Origin: Streptomyces flaveolus | Lineage (GTDB): Bacteria; Actinomycetota; Actinomycetes; Streptomycetales; Streptomycetaceae | Assembly: GCF_000716535.1 (NCBI RefSeq) | Contig: NZ_JNWV01000043.1 | Coordinates: 1 to 64,000, forward strand | Direction of reading: 5' to 3' | DNA: 64,000 nt | Shown: positions 1-16,105 of the stretch, in pieces | Numbering within the stretch: the first letter of the stretch is position 1 | Layout of the letters: every line of letters starts with the position of its first letter | Position numbers and translations under genes: made by a program | Notes under the pieces: model-generated | The model's database searches: none | Seen by the model: only the letters and a program-made list of their open reading frames with translations | Told to the model about the DNA's origin: nothing

Positions 1-8127
<8,127 letters not shown>

Positions 8128-8140
8128 CCCATCCGCATCC

Positions 8141-8173
8141 GAGGGGCGGTACGCGGTTCGCGTACCGCCCCTC
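8141..8173. terminator. Perfect 15-bp hairpin after the terminal NRPS
   Basis: The 15-base arms (8141-8155 and 8159-8173) are perfectly complementary around a 3-base loop. The hairpin lies 13 bases after the NRPS stop and before the A-T gene. It should end the NRPS transcript, so the A-T gene probably has its own promoter in 8174-8329. Confidence 0.8.
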
Positions 8174-8329
8174 ACGCATGTCCGCCCGGTGGCCGGAACT
8201 GGACCGATACCTCGCCGATAAGGCCGGTTCATACGGTCTAAGCCGCACGCAGAGGCCGGATCCGGCCCCCGCGATCGAGCTCATGTTCCGGCCGATGTTC
8301 CGGCTGACTTTCCGATGGAGGCGACACTC

Positions 8330-10783
8330 GTGGTGGACGGGGCGGACGAGATCGGCGGCGCGGCCGGCCGGGAGTACTGGAACGCTGTCGTGTGCGCGGG
8401 GGGCTTCACCCCGCTGCCGGGCTGGGCCGCCGAGCCCGGCGTCCCCGGCACGGCCGAGACCCGCGCGCGGCTGCCGGAGAGCGCCCGCGCGCACCTCGAC
8501 GCGGCCCTGCTGCTCGCCGTGCACGCCAAGGTGGTGGCGGCGCTGACCGGGGACCGGGACACGGTCACCGGGTTCCAGCCGGCCCGCGGCCGGGCCCTGC
8601 CCGCGCGGATCACCGTCGAGGACGGCAGCTGGCGGGAGCTGACGGCCACCGCCGCGGGCACCCTGCGCACGGTGCTCGCCTTCACCGCGGACGCCCCGGC
8701 CACGGAACCCCCCATGTACGACACCCTCGTCGCACCCCGTGCGGCGGACCTGCCCACCGAGCTGCCGCGCGGGGTCGTCCTGGGTGTCGCCGCCGACGGC
8801 GACACCCTGCTGGTGCGGCACCGCACCGACGTCCTGGACGCGGCGGCGGCCCGCCGGATCGCCGGGTACCACGTCACCGCCCTCACCCGGGCCCTCGCCG
8901 AGCCCGGCGCGGACCACCACGCCCGGCACCTGCTCGGTGAGGAGGAACTGCGCTACCAGAGTGCGGAGTTGAGCGGCCCGGTACGACCGCTGCCGGACCG
9001 GCGCTGCCACCAGCTCTTCGAGGAGCGGGCGCACGCCCACCCGGACGCGGTCGCCGTCGAACTGGGCGAGCGGGCGCTGACGTACGGCGAACTCAACCGC
9101 CACGCCAACCGGATCGCCTGGCGGCTGCGCGAGCAGGGACTCGCGGACGAGGACGTGGTCGCCGTCGTCACCGAGCGCGACCTCGACTGGGCGGCCGCGC
9201 TCCTCGGCACCTTCAAGGCGGGCGGCGCCTATCTGCCCGTGGAGCCGCACTTCCCGGCCTCCCGGATCGCGGGCATGCTGCGCCGCAGCGGCTGCCGGCT
9301 GCTGCTCACCACCGGCGAGGGCTCCGCCTCCCTGCGGCAGGCCGTCGCGGACCTCGGCGACGAGGCCCCCGCCGTACTGGCCGTCGACCGGCTGCCGGAC
9401 ACGCTGCCCGACACGGACCCCGAGCTGCCGGTGGCCGCCGACGCGCTCGCCTACATCTACTTCACCTCCGGTTCCACGGGCGAGCCCAAGGGCGCCATGT
9501 GCGAACACGCCGGCCTCGTCAACCACCTCCTCGCCAAGATCGAGGACCTGGGCATCACCGCGGACAGCACGGTCGCCCAGACCGCCCCGCAGTGCTTCGA
9601 CATCTCCCTGTGGCAACTGGTGGCGGCGCTGGTCGCCGGCGGCCGTACCCGGATCGTCGAGCAGGACGCCATCCTCGACATCGGCCGTTTCGTCGACGTC
9701 CTGGAGACCGGCCGGGTCCAGGTGGCCCAGCTCGTCCCCTCCTATCTGGAGGTGCTGCTGACCTGGCTGGACGGCCGCCCCGGGCGGCTGCCCGAGCTGC
9801 GGATCGTGTCGGCGACCGGTGAGGCGCTGAAGAAGGAACTGGTGGAGCGCTGGTTCCAGACCTTCCCCGGGGTGCCGCTCGTCAACGCCTACGGCCTCAC
9901 CGAGACCAGCGACGACACCAACCACGAGGTGATGCGGGCCGCTCCCCGGGGCGCTTCGGTGCCGCTCGGCCGGCCGGTGCGCAACGTGCGCGTGCGGGTC
10001 GTCGACGAGCGGATGATGCCGGTGCCGCTCGGGGCGCCCGGCGAGATCGTCTTCCAGGGCGTGTGCGTGGGCCGTGGTTACGTCAACGACGAGGAGCGCA
10101 CCGCCGCCGCGTTCCTGCCCGACCCGGACGAGCCGGGCGGGCGCCTGTACCGCTCCGGTGACTTCGGCCGGTGGGCGGCGGACGGTCGGCTGGAGTTCCA
10201 CGGGCGCCGGGACGCCCAGTTGAAGATCCGCGGCTTCCGCATCGAGATCGGCGAGATCGAGAACCACATGATGCGGGCCGCCGGGGTCCGGGACGCCGCC
10301 GTGGTCGTCGCCGGCACCGGCGAGGACCGCTTCCTGGTGGGCTACTGCACCCGCTCCGGCACCGCCGAACCGGCCGGGCTGCGCGAGAAGCTGGCCGCGT
10401 CCCTGCCGTCCTACATGGTGCCCGCCCGGCTCGTCGTGCTGGACGCCATGCCCCTCACCCCCAACGGGAAGATCGACAAGAAGGAGCTGACCCGCCGGGC
10501 GCAGTCCGCCGCTCCCGAGCCCGCCGACGTCTCCTCGGGCGAGCCGCGGACGCCCACCGAGCGGCGGCTGGCCGAGCTGTGGAGCGCGGCCCTGAAGGTG
10601 CCGACGCACCGCATCCGCCGCGACGCCCACTTCTTCGTCCTCGGCGGCACCTCGCTGAGCGCGGTCCGCCTCGCCATCAGCCTCGACCGGCGGGTCACCG
10701 TCGGCGAACTGGCCGCCCACCCCGTCCTGTCGGACCTCGCCGCCCTGCTCGACGAGCGTGCCGTCGCGCTCGCGGCGAGCTGA
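8330..10783 (+). CDS. Free-standing adenylation-carrier (A-T) protein with extra N-terminal domain
   Basis: The protein activates one amino acid and holds it on its own carrier. Residues 1 to about 215 form a domain I do not recognise. It starts with EYWNAVV and ends in a stretch like the tail of a condensation domain (IAGYHVTALTRALAEPG). Adenylation follows (about 225-720, with YIYFTSGSTGEPKG, NAYGLTETSDD, RIEIGEIE and TPNGKIDKKEL), then a carrier with GGTSL (Ser 775). Aligned by eye to GrsA, the binding pocket reads D-I-W-Q-S-T-A-D-D. The acidic pair at positions 330/331 suits a substrate with a side-chain amine, and the Dap genes lie just downstream, so Dap is a reasonable guess. An ATG at 8315 is also possible, but GGAGG at 8317-8321 sits 8 bases before the GTG at 8330. 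The protein probably loads the A-less module of the preceding NRPS or passes its residue to a tailoring oxygenase. Confidence 0.88.
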   Translation: MVDGADEIGGAAGREYWNAVVCAGGFTPLPGWAAEPGVPGTAETRARLPESARAHLDAALLLAVHAKVVAALTGDRDTVTGFQPARGRALPARITVEDGSWRELTATAAGTLRTVLAFTADAPATEPPMYDTLVAPRAADLPTELPRGVVLGVAADGDTLLVRHRTDVLDAAAARRIAGYHVTALTRALAEPGADHHARHLLGEEELRYQSAELSGPVRPLPDRRCHQLFEERAHAHPDAVAVELGERALTYGELNRHANRIAWRLREQGLADEDVVAVVTERDLDWAAALLGTFKAGGAYLPVEPHFPASRIAGMLRRSGCRLLLTTGEGSASLRQAVADLGDEAPAVLAVDRLPDTLPDTDPELPVAADALAYIYFTSGSTGEPKGAMCEHAGLVNHLLAKIEDLGITADSTVAQTAPQCFDISLWQLVAALVAGGRTRIVEQDAILDIGRFVDVLETGRVQVAQLVPSYLEVLLTWLDGRPGRLPELRIVSATGEALKKELVERWFQTFPGVPLVNAYGLTETSDDTNHEVMRAAPRGASVPLGRPVRNVRVRVVDERMMPVPLGAPGEIVFQGVCVGRGYVNDEERTAAAFLPDPDEPGGRLYRSGDFGRWAADGRLEFHGRRDAQLKIRGFRIEIGEIENHMMRAAGVRDAAVVVAGTGEDRFLVGYCTRSGTAEPAGLREKLAASLPSYMVPARLVVLDAMPLTPNGKIDKKELTRRAQSAAPEPADVSSGEPRTPTERRLAELWSAALKVPTHRIRRDAHFFVLGGTSLSAVRLAISLDRRVTVGELAAHPVLSDLAALLDERAVALAAS

Positions 10784-11050
10784 CCCGAAGCCGTGCACAC
10801 CGCCAGCCGGCCCCTGCCCCGGAAGGGAGGACCGTGGACGACCTCCGTCTTAGGCCTTCCCGGTCCCGGGGGCCACGCCCACCCGAACACCGGTGCTCGC
10901 CGCCCTGCTCGACGAGCGTGCGGCCGTGCTCTTGCGCACCGCCAGCCGGCCCCTGCCCCGGAAGGAAGGACCCGTGGACGACCTCGGCTCCCGCCCCCGG
11001 TCCCGGGGGCCGCGCCCACCCGAACGCCGGTGCTCGCCGCCCTGCGCGCC
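10736..11050. repeat. Imperfect tandem repeats of about 140-160 bp
   Basis: A segment beginning CTCGCCGCCCTGCTCGACGA (the last codons of the A-T gene) recurs with its core at 10745, 10905 and, degenerate, 11042. A linked segment, CCGTGGACGACCTC, preceded by a GGAAGG(G/A)AGGA purine tract, recurs at about 10832 and 10972. The copies have drifted, and no continuous reading frame with a recognisable product runs through them. They look like decayed duplications of the gene's 3' end and its downstream sequence. Confidence 0.75.
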
Positions 11051-11240
11051 GAGGTGGTCGCGGGCGGGCCGGAGCGGGCTGCGGGCCGGGACGGGGGCGC
11101 CGCGCCGGCCACGGCGCATCGAGGCCGGCGCCCTGTTCCCGCCCGGCCCCGGCCCCGCGCTCGCCCCGCAGGCCTGCCTGTCGCTCCACCGCCCCGCCTT
11201 CCCATGAGACCCGGCCCTTCACCGGAGGAAGAGACCGCAC
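10784..11240. other. Non-coding gap between the A-T gene and the oxygenase gene
   Basis: Apart from the tandem repeats already listed, this gap of about 450 bases shows no gene, clear terminator or operator. Its last bases carry the GGAGGAAGAG ribosome site of the following oxygenase gene. Confidence 0.6.
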
Positions 11241-12245
11241 ATGACGTCCGTTCTTGATCTGACGGCCCCCGTGCCGGAGACAGCCCCCGCCCCCCAGGCA
11301 GCCGCCACCCGGGTTCCCGTCGTCGCCGCCGACGGCGGGGGCGACCCCGCGGGCTGGGCGGCGTCCCACCGCGCCGAGGTGCGCGCGGCCCTCGCCGACG
11401 CCGGCGCGGTCCTGCTGCGCGGGCTCGGCCCGCGCACCCCCGAGGAGGTGGGCGCGGTGGCCGCCGCGCTCGGCATCGAGGCGATGCCCGAGCGCGAGGG
11501 GTTCGCCCCGCGCCGCACCCTCGCCCCGGGCGTGCTGTCCTCCTCGGAGTGGCCGCCCGACGAACCGATGTGCATGCACCACGAGGTGAGCTATGCGGCC
11601 GAGGTGCCCTCGACGCTGCTGTTCGCCTGTCTGCGCGCCCCGGACGAGGGCGGCGCCACCGCCCTCGCCGACGGGCAGGCTGTGCTTCGGGCACTGCCGG
11701 CGGACCTGGTCGAACCGTTCGCCCGCGAGGGCTGGCAGCTCACCCGCAGCTACCGCGAGGTCGGCGTCGCCTGGACCGAGGCGTTCGGTACGGAGGACCC
11801 CGCCGAGGTGGCCGCGTACTGCGCCCGCGAGGCCGTGGAGCACAGCTGGCTGCCGGACGGCGCGCTGCGCACCCGCCAGCGCCGGGCCGCCGTCCTCACT
11901 CACCCCGGCACCGGCCGGCCCGTCTGGTTCAACCAGGTCGCGTTCCTCAACGAGCGCACCCTCGACCCGATGGTCCGCGAGTACCTCACCGACGTGTACG
12001 GGCCCGGCGCCCTGCCGTTCACCACCGCCTACGGCGACGGGCGGCCGATCCCGGACGAGGTCGTCGAGACCATCGACCGGGCCTACCGGGCCGCCACCGT
12101 CCGCGAGCCCTGGATCACCGGTGACGTCCTCGTCGTCGACAACCTGCGCATGGCCCACAGCCGCGAGCCCTACGAGGGCGACCGGCGGATCGCCGTGGTC
12201 CTCGGCGACCCGGTCCGCCTGCCCGGTCACGTCCGGGCGCTCTGA
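11241..12245 (+). CDS. SyrP-like Fe(II)/2-oxoglutarate amino acid hydroxylase (TauD/TfdA family)
   Basis: A 334-residue non-heme iron, 2-oxoglutarate-dependent oxygenase. The metal-binding HxE lies in MHHEVSY (His113, Glu115), and the distal histidine is in DNLRMAHSREPYEG, followed by RR, which would bind 2-oxoglutarate. This arrangement, especially HHE-x-SY, resembles SyrP of syringomycin, which beta-hydroxylates an aspartyl residue held on a carrier protein. The most likely role is therefore beta-hydroxylation of an amino acid tethered to one of the NRPS carriers; the substrate is unproven. It begins the run of tailoring and precursor genes extending to 18.2 kb. GGAGGAAGAG lies upstream of the ATG, and the SbnB gene follows after 16 bases. 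Confidence 0.82.
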   Translation: MTSVLDLTAPVPETAPAPQAAATRVPVVAADGGGDPAGWAASHRAEVRAALADAGAVLLRGLGPRTPEEVGAVAAALGIEAMPEREGFAPRRTLAPGVLSSSEWPPDEPMCMHHEVSYAAEVPSTLLFACLRAPDEGGATALADGQAVLRALPADLVEPFAREGWQLTRSYREVGVAWTEAFGTEDPAEVAAYCAREAVEHSWLPDGALRTRQRRAAVLTHPGTGRPVWFNQVAFLNERTLDPMVREYLTDVYGPGALPFTTAYGDGRPIPDEVVETIDRAYRAATVREPWITGDVLVVDNLRMAHSREPYEGDRRIAVVLGDPVRLPGHVRAL

Positions 12246-12261
12246 CCCCAGGAGAACACCC

Positions 12262-13299
12262 ATGTCCTCACCCACCACGGCAGCACCCGCGTTCGCCGTG
12301 ATCTCCGGAGCCCAGGTCGACCGGGCCATCGGCGGCAGGTACGAGGAGGTCGTCCGGATCGTGGAGGCGGCCTACCGCGCGCACGGCAGCGGAGACACCG
12401 TCAACCCGCCCTCGTACTTTCTGCGCTTCCCCGACCGGCCCAGCTCGCGGATCATCGCGCTGCCCGCCTCCCTCGGCGGCGACACCCCCGTCGACGGGGT
12501 GAAGTGGATCTCCAGCTTCCCTCAGAACGTGGCCGCCGGGCTGCCCCGGGCCTCCGCCGTGCTGATCCTCAACGACCCGGCCACCGGCTATCCGCTGGCC
12601 TGCCTGGAGAGTTCCATCATCAGCGCCGCCCGCACCGCCGCGTCGGCCGCGCTCGCCGCCCGGGAGCTGTCCACCCACCGCGAGCGCCCACGCCGTATCG
12701 GCTTCGTCGGCACCGGCCTGATCGCCCGGTTCGTGCACGCCTATCTGGCCGGCACCGGCTGGGAGTTCGCCGAGACGGGCGTGTTCGACCTGGACCCCGC
12801 GCACGCCGAGGGGTTCACCGGCTACCTGGAGCGCGGCGGCACGCCCGGCACGCTCACCGTCCACGACAGCGCCGAGCAACTGATCCGCTCCAGCGACCTC
12901 GTCGTCTTCGCCACCGTCGCCGGCGAGCCGCACGTCACCGACCCCGGCTGGTTCGCGCACAACCCGCTGGTGCTGCACGTCTCACTGCGCGACCTGGCGC
13001 CCGAGGTGGTGCTGGACGCCTTCAACGTCGTCGACGACGTCGACCACTGCCTGAAGGCGAACACCTCGCTCCATCTGGCCGAACAGCGCACCGGGAACCG
13101 GGACTTCGTGCACGGCACGCTGTACGACGTGCTCACCGGCGCCCTCCGGCCACCCGCCGACCGGACGGTGGTCTTCTCCCCGTTCGGCCTCGGGGTCCTC
13201 GACCTCGCGCTCGGCCGGCACGTCCACGACACCGTGCGCGAGGCCGGCGAACTGGCCGTCGTGGACGGCTTCTTCCACGAGATGCGCCGCTACGGCTGA
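12262..13299 (+). CDS. sbnB: SbnB-like dehydrogenase for 2,3-diaminopropionate
   Basis: A 345-residue member of the ornithine cyclodeaminase/mu-crystallin fold. In staphyloferrin B biosynthesis SbnB oxidatively cleaves N-(1-amino-1-carboxy-2-ethyl)-glutamate to L-2,3-diaminopropionate plus 2-oxoglutarate, using NAD. The nucleotide-binding GFVGTGLIA loop is clear near residue 150, and the N-terminal part carries the GVKWISSFP and LESSIISAARTAA segments typical of the SbnB branch. The adjacent SbnA homologue makes the assignment firm. The genes lie 40 bases apart, and the ribosome site GGAG sits 9 bases before the ATG. The product, Dap, is presumably a building block of the peptide. Confidence 0.9.
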   Translation: MSSPTTAAPAFAVISGAQVDRAIGGRYEEVVRIVEAAYRAHGSGDTVNPPSYFLRFPDRPSSRIIALPASLGGDTPVDGVKWISSFPQNVAAGLPRASAVLILNDPATGYPLACLESSIISAARTAASAALAARELSTHRERPRRIGFVGTGLIARFVHAYLAGTGWEFAETGVFDLDPAHAEGFTGYLERGGTPGTLTVHDSAEQLIRSSDLVVFATVAGEPHVTDPGWFAHNPLVLHVSLRDLAPEVVLDAFNVVDDVDHCLKANTSLHLAEQRTGNRDFVHGTLYDVLTGALRPPADRTVVFSPFGLGVLDLALGRHVHDTVREAGELAVVDGFFHEMRRYG

Positions 13300-13339
13300 C
13301 CGCCCGCCGAGCGCATCCCGTCACCAGAGCGGAGGTTCC

Positions 13340-14323
13340 ATGCCGATCATCTCGGCTCCGCAGGACTTCAACGAGGACGACCTGTACGTCGACCTCTGGC
13401 CGGTCCTCGGCTCATCGGCCTATCTCAAGTGCGAGGGGTTCAACTTCAGCGGCTCCATCAAACAGAAGGCCGCCCTGTCCATGATCGAGGCGGCCGAGCG
13501 CAGCGGTGTGCTGCGGGAGGGCTCGGTGCTGGTCGAGTCCTCCTCCGGCAACCTGGGCGTGGCCCTCAGCGTGCTCGCGGCGAGCCGGGGCTACCGCTTC
13601 GTGTGCGTCACCGACTCCCGCTGCAACCTCGCCACCCGGCGCGCGATGGAGGCCTTCGGCGCGGAGGTCCGCATCGTCACCGAGCCGGACCCGGAGGGCG
13701 GCTTCCTCGGCGCCCGGATCGACCTGGTCCGCAGCCTGTGCGCGTCCGACAGCCGCTATGTCTGGCTGAACCAGTACCGCAACCCGGAGAACTGGCGGGC
13801 CCACTACCGCTGGACGGCGCCACCGATCGCGGAGCGGTTCCCCGGCCTGGACGTGCTGTTCGTCGGCGCCGGCACCACCGGCACCCTCATGGGCTGCGCC
13901 CGCTGGTTCAGGGAACACCGGCCGAAGGTGCGGATCGTGGCCGTGGACAGCGCCGGCTCGGTCACCTTCGGCGGCCCGCCCGCCACCCGGATGATCCCGG
14001 GCCTGGGCGCCGGTGTGCGGCCCGCGCTGCTCGACGAGTCCCTCGTCGACGACGTGGTGATCGTGCCCGAGCCGGAGACGGTGCGCATGTGCCACCGGCT
14101 CGCCGCCCGCGGCTTCCTGTTCGGGGGCTCCACCGGGACCGTCGTCGCCGGCGCCGGCGAATGGCTCGGCCGCCCCGGGGAGGACCGCGCCGACCTCGTC
14201 ACCGTGGCCATCTCCCCGGACCTCGGGGAGCGCTATCTCGACACCGTGTACCAGAGCAACTGGGTGCAGGCCCTGTACGGCGACGAGCTCGCCGGAGAGC
14301 GCCTGCCCGTGCCCCACACCTGA
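13340..14323 (+). CDS. sbnA: SbnA-like 2,3-diaminopropionate synthase, PLP-dependent
   Basis: A 327-residue cysteine synthase/PLP fold-type II enzyme. SbnA condenses O-phospho-L-serine with L-glutamate to N-(1-amino-1-carboxy-2-ethyl)-glutamate, which SbnB then cleaves to Dap. The Schiff-base lysine is in the FSGSIKQKAA segment near residue 40. The substrate loop ESSSGNLG and the phosphate-binding GAGTTGTLMG are present. The length is close to that of SbnA and shorter than bifunctional cysteine synthases. GGAGG lies 5 bases before the ATG. Context (SbnB upstream, MbtH downstream) favours Dap synthesis over cysteine synthesis. Confidence 0.9.
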   Translation: MPIISAPQDFNEDDLYVDLWPVLGSSAYLKCEGFNFSGSIKQKAALSMIEAAERSGVLREGSVLVESSSGNLGVALSVLAASRGYRFVCVTDSRCNLATRRAMEAFGAEVRIVTEPDPEGGFLGARIDLVRSLCASDSRYVWLNQYRNPENWRAHYRWTAPPIAERFPGLDVLFVGAGTTGTLMGCARWFREHRPKVRIVAVDSAGSVTFGGPPATRMIPGLGAGVRPALLDESLVDDVVIVPEPETVRMCHRLAARGFLFGGSTGTVVAGAGEWLGRPGEDRADLVTVAISPDLGERYLDTVYQSNWVQALYGDELAGERLPVPHT

Positions 14324-14350
14324 CACCCCGTCTGAAAAGGGAGACAAGCG

Positions 14351-14566
14351 ATGAGCAACCCGTTCGAGGACCCGGAGGGCCGTTACCACGTCCTCGTCAA
14401 CGACGAGGGCCAGTACTCGCTGTGGCCGTCCTTCGCCGATGTCCCCGCCGGCTGGCAGGCCGTGCTGGAGGACGCCGGACTGGAGGAGAGCCAGGCCTAC
14501 GTCGAGGAGCACTGGACGGACATGCGTCCGCGCTCGGTCGCCGAAGCGATGGCCCATGCCGGCTGA
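14351..14566 (+). CDS. MbtH-like NRPS chaperone
   Basis: A 71-residue MbtH-family protein, the small partner that many adenylation domains need for folding and activity. It has the family signature NPFEDPEG at the start, the conserved QYSLWP and VPAGW tryptophans, and HWTDMRP near the end. It binds A domains, here probably that of the terminal NRPS or the free A-T protein. GGGAGA precedes the ATG. Its 3' end overlaps the next gene by 11 bases. Confidence 0.97.
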   Translation: MSNPFEDPEGRYHVLVNDEGQYSLWPSFADVPAGWQAVLEDAGLEESQAYVEEHWTDMRPRSVAEAMAHAG

Positions 14567-15086
14567 CACCCTCACCGAGGCGAGTGCCCACCGGCGGCTG
14601 ATGGACCTGCTCGACGCGCACGCCGCCGGGTACCGGGTCATCGACCACCCGCCCGAGGGGCGCACCGTGGAGGCCAGCGCGCTGCGCGGCCATCCGCTGC
14701 GGCAGGCGGCCAAGTGCCTGGTGCTGCGGGTGGCCGGCGGCCCGGCCGGCCGCGGTCACGTCCTGGCGGTGGTGCCCGGCGACCGCCGGGTGGACACCGG
14801 CGCGGTGGCCGCACTGGCCGGACGGGCCCGCGCGGCCTTCGCGGACCGCGCCACCGCCGAACGCCTCACCGGCTGCGCCAGCGGTGCGGTCATCCCGTTC
14901 TCCTTCGACGCGCGGCTCACGCTCGTGGTGGACCGCGATCTGCTCGCCGAGGACGAGATCTACTTCAACGCCGCCCGCCTCGACCGGTCCGTCGCCCTGA
15001 CCACCCGCGCCTACCGGCGCATCGCCGCCCCTCTCGTGGCGCCGATCAGCACCCGTGGATCCGACCGGAAAGCGATGACTCCATGA
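14556..15086 (+). CDS. YbaK/ProX-type aminoacyl-tRNA deacylase
   Basis: A 176-residue single-domain protein of the YbaK/INS editing family, which hydrolyses wrongly charged aminoacyl-tRNAs in trans (for example Cys-tRNA-Pro). The conserved early lysine is in AAKCLVL, with the GAVIPFSF loop and EIYFNAARLDRSV near the end. It overlaps mbtH by 11 bases at its start and shares ATGA with the oxygenase at its end, so it is firmly part of the cluster operon. My inference is that it protects translation against a non-protein amino acid made by this cluster, such as Dap (a serine-like analogue) or chlorotryptophan. A direct biosynthetic role cannot be excluded. Confidence 0.85.
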   Translation: MPADTLTEASAHRRLMDLLDAHAAGYRVIDHPPEGRTVEASALRGHPLRQAAKCLVLRVAGGPAGRGHVLAVVPGDRRVDTGAVAALAGRARAAFADRATAERLTGCASGAVIPFSFDARLTLVVDRDLLAEDEIYFNAARLDRSVALTTRAYRRIAAPLVAPISTRGSDRKAMTP

Positions 15087-16072
15087 CCCTGCTCCTCGAC
15101 ACCGCCGCCGTCTCCGCCCCGCCCCGCACCCTCACCGTCGGCGCCGGGGACGCGGGACGGATCACCGCGCTCGCCCGGCGCGTCGCCCCTGCCGGGGACG
15201 GCCGGGTGGACGACCACGCGTATGTCGCCGCCGCCCGTGACGCCTGGTGCGAGCTGCCGATCCCGCTGCGCCGCGGGCTCCGGGACTTCCGCCGCGACTC
15301 CGGGCCGGCCGGCACGCTGCTGGTGCGCGGACTGCCCGTCGACGAGGCGGAGCTGCCCGACACCCCGTCCGTGGGCGGCTCGGTGCAGCGCACCGCGTCC
15401 GTGCCCGCCGCCGTGCTGCTGATGGTGGCGGCCGGGCTCGGCGACCCGGCCGCCTTCCGGCCGGAGAAGACCGGCGCCCTCGTCCAGGACGTCGTCCCGG
15501 TTCCCGGCCAGGAGGACTTCCAGGGCAACGCCGGCTCGGCGCTGCTGTCCTTCCACACCGAGAACGCCTTCCACCCGCACCGCCCCGACTTCGTGATGCT
15601 GCTGTGCCTGCGCGCCGACCACGAGCGGGTGGCGGGCCTGCGCACCGGCTGCGTCCGCCAGACGCTCCCGCTGCTGTCCGAGGAGAGCCGGACGGCCCTG
15701 TGGGGCGAGGAGTTCGTGACGGCCGCCCCGCCCTCCTTCGGTGCGGCCGGCGCCGCCTCGCCGCACGCGGTGCTCACCGGTGCCGCCGAGGACCCCGACG
15801 TCCGGGTGGACTTCGCGGCCACCCGGGCGACCACGGACCGGGGCCGCGCCGCCCTGGCCGAGCTGGCCGAGCTGTTCGACCTGACCGCGCGGACGGTCCG
15901 GCTGGAACCCGGCGATCTGGCGATCGTCGACAACCGGGTCACCGTGCACGGCCGTACCGCCTTCCGCCCCCGCTACGACGGCCGGGACCGCTGGCTTCAG
16001 CGCAGCTTCGTCCTGACCGACCTGCGCCGCTCCCGCGGCTCGCGGGCGCGCGACGGCTACGTACTCGACTGA
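15083..16072 (+). CDS. AsnO/VioC-type amino acid beta-hydroxylase (Fe(II)/2-oxoglutarate)
   Basis: A 329-residue member of the clavaminate synthase-like oxygenases. The metal ligands are His158-Thr-Glu160 (in SFHTENAFHPHRPDF) and the distal His in VDNRVTVHGR, with an arginine after RYDGRDRW for 2-oxoglutarate. The HxE triad and the HTENAFHPHRPD segment match enzymes acting on free amino acids, such as AsnO (asparagine) and VioC/OrfP-type arginine hydroxylases. It probably supplies a beta-hydroxylated amino acid to the NRPS. Together with the SyrP-like enzyme this gives the cluster two different hydroxylases. Its start overlaps the YbaK gene by ATGA, and trpE begins 33 bases later. Confidence 0.85.
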   Translation: MTLLLDTAAVSAPPRTLTVGAGDAGRITALARRVAPAGDGRVDDHAYVAAARDAWCELPIPLRRGLRDFRRDSGPAGTLLVRGLPVDEAELPDTPSVGGSVQRTASVPAAVLLMVAAGLGDPAAFRPEKTGALVQDVVPVPGQEDFQGNAGSALLSFHTENAFHPHRPDFVMLLCLRADHERVAGLRTGCVRQTLPLLSEESRTALWGEEFVTAAPPSFGAAGAASPHAVLTGAAEDPDVRVDFAATRATTDRGRAALAELAELFDLTARTVRLEPGDLAIVDNRVTVHGRTAFRPRYDGRDRWLQRSFVLTDLRRSRGSRARDGYVLD

Positions 16073-16105
16073 CGACCGCGGCACAGTCCGCACGTAGGAA
16101 TTGAG

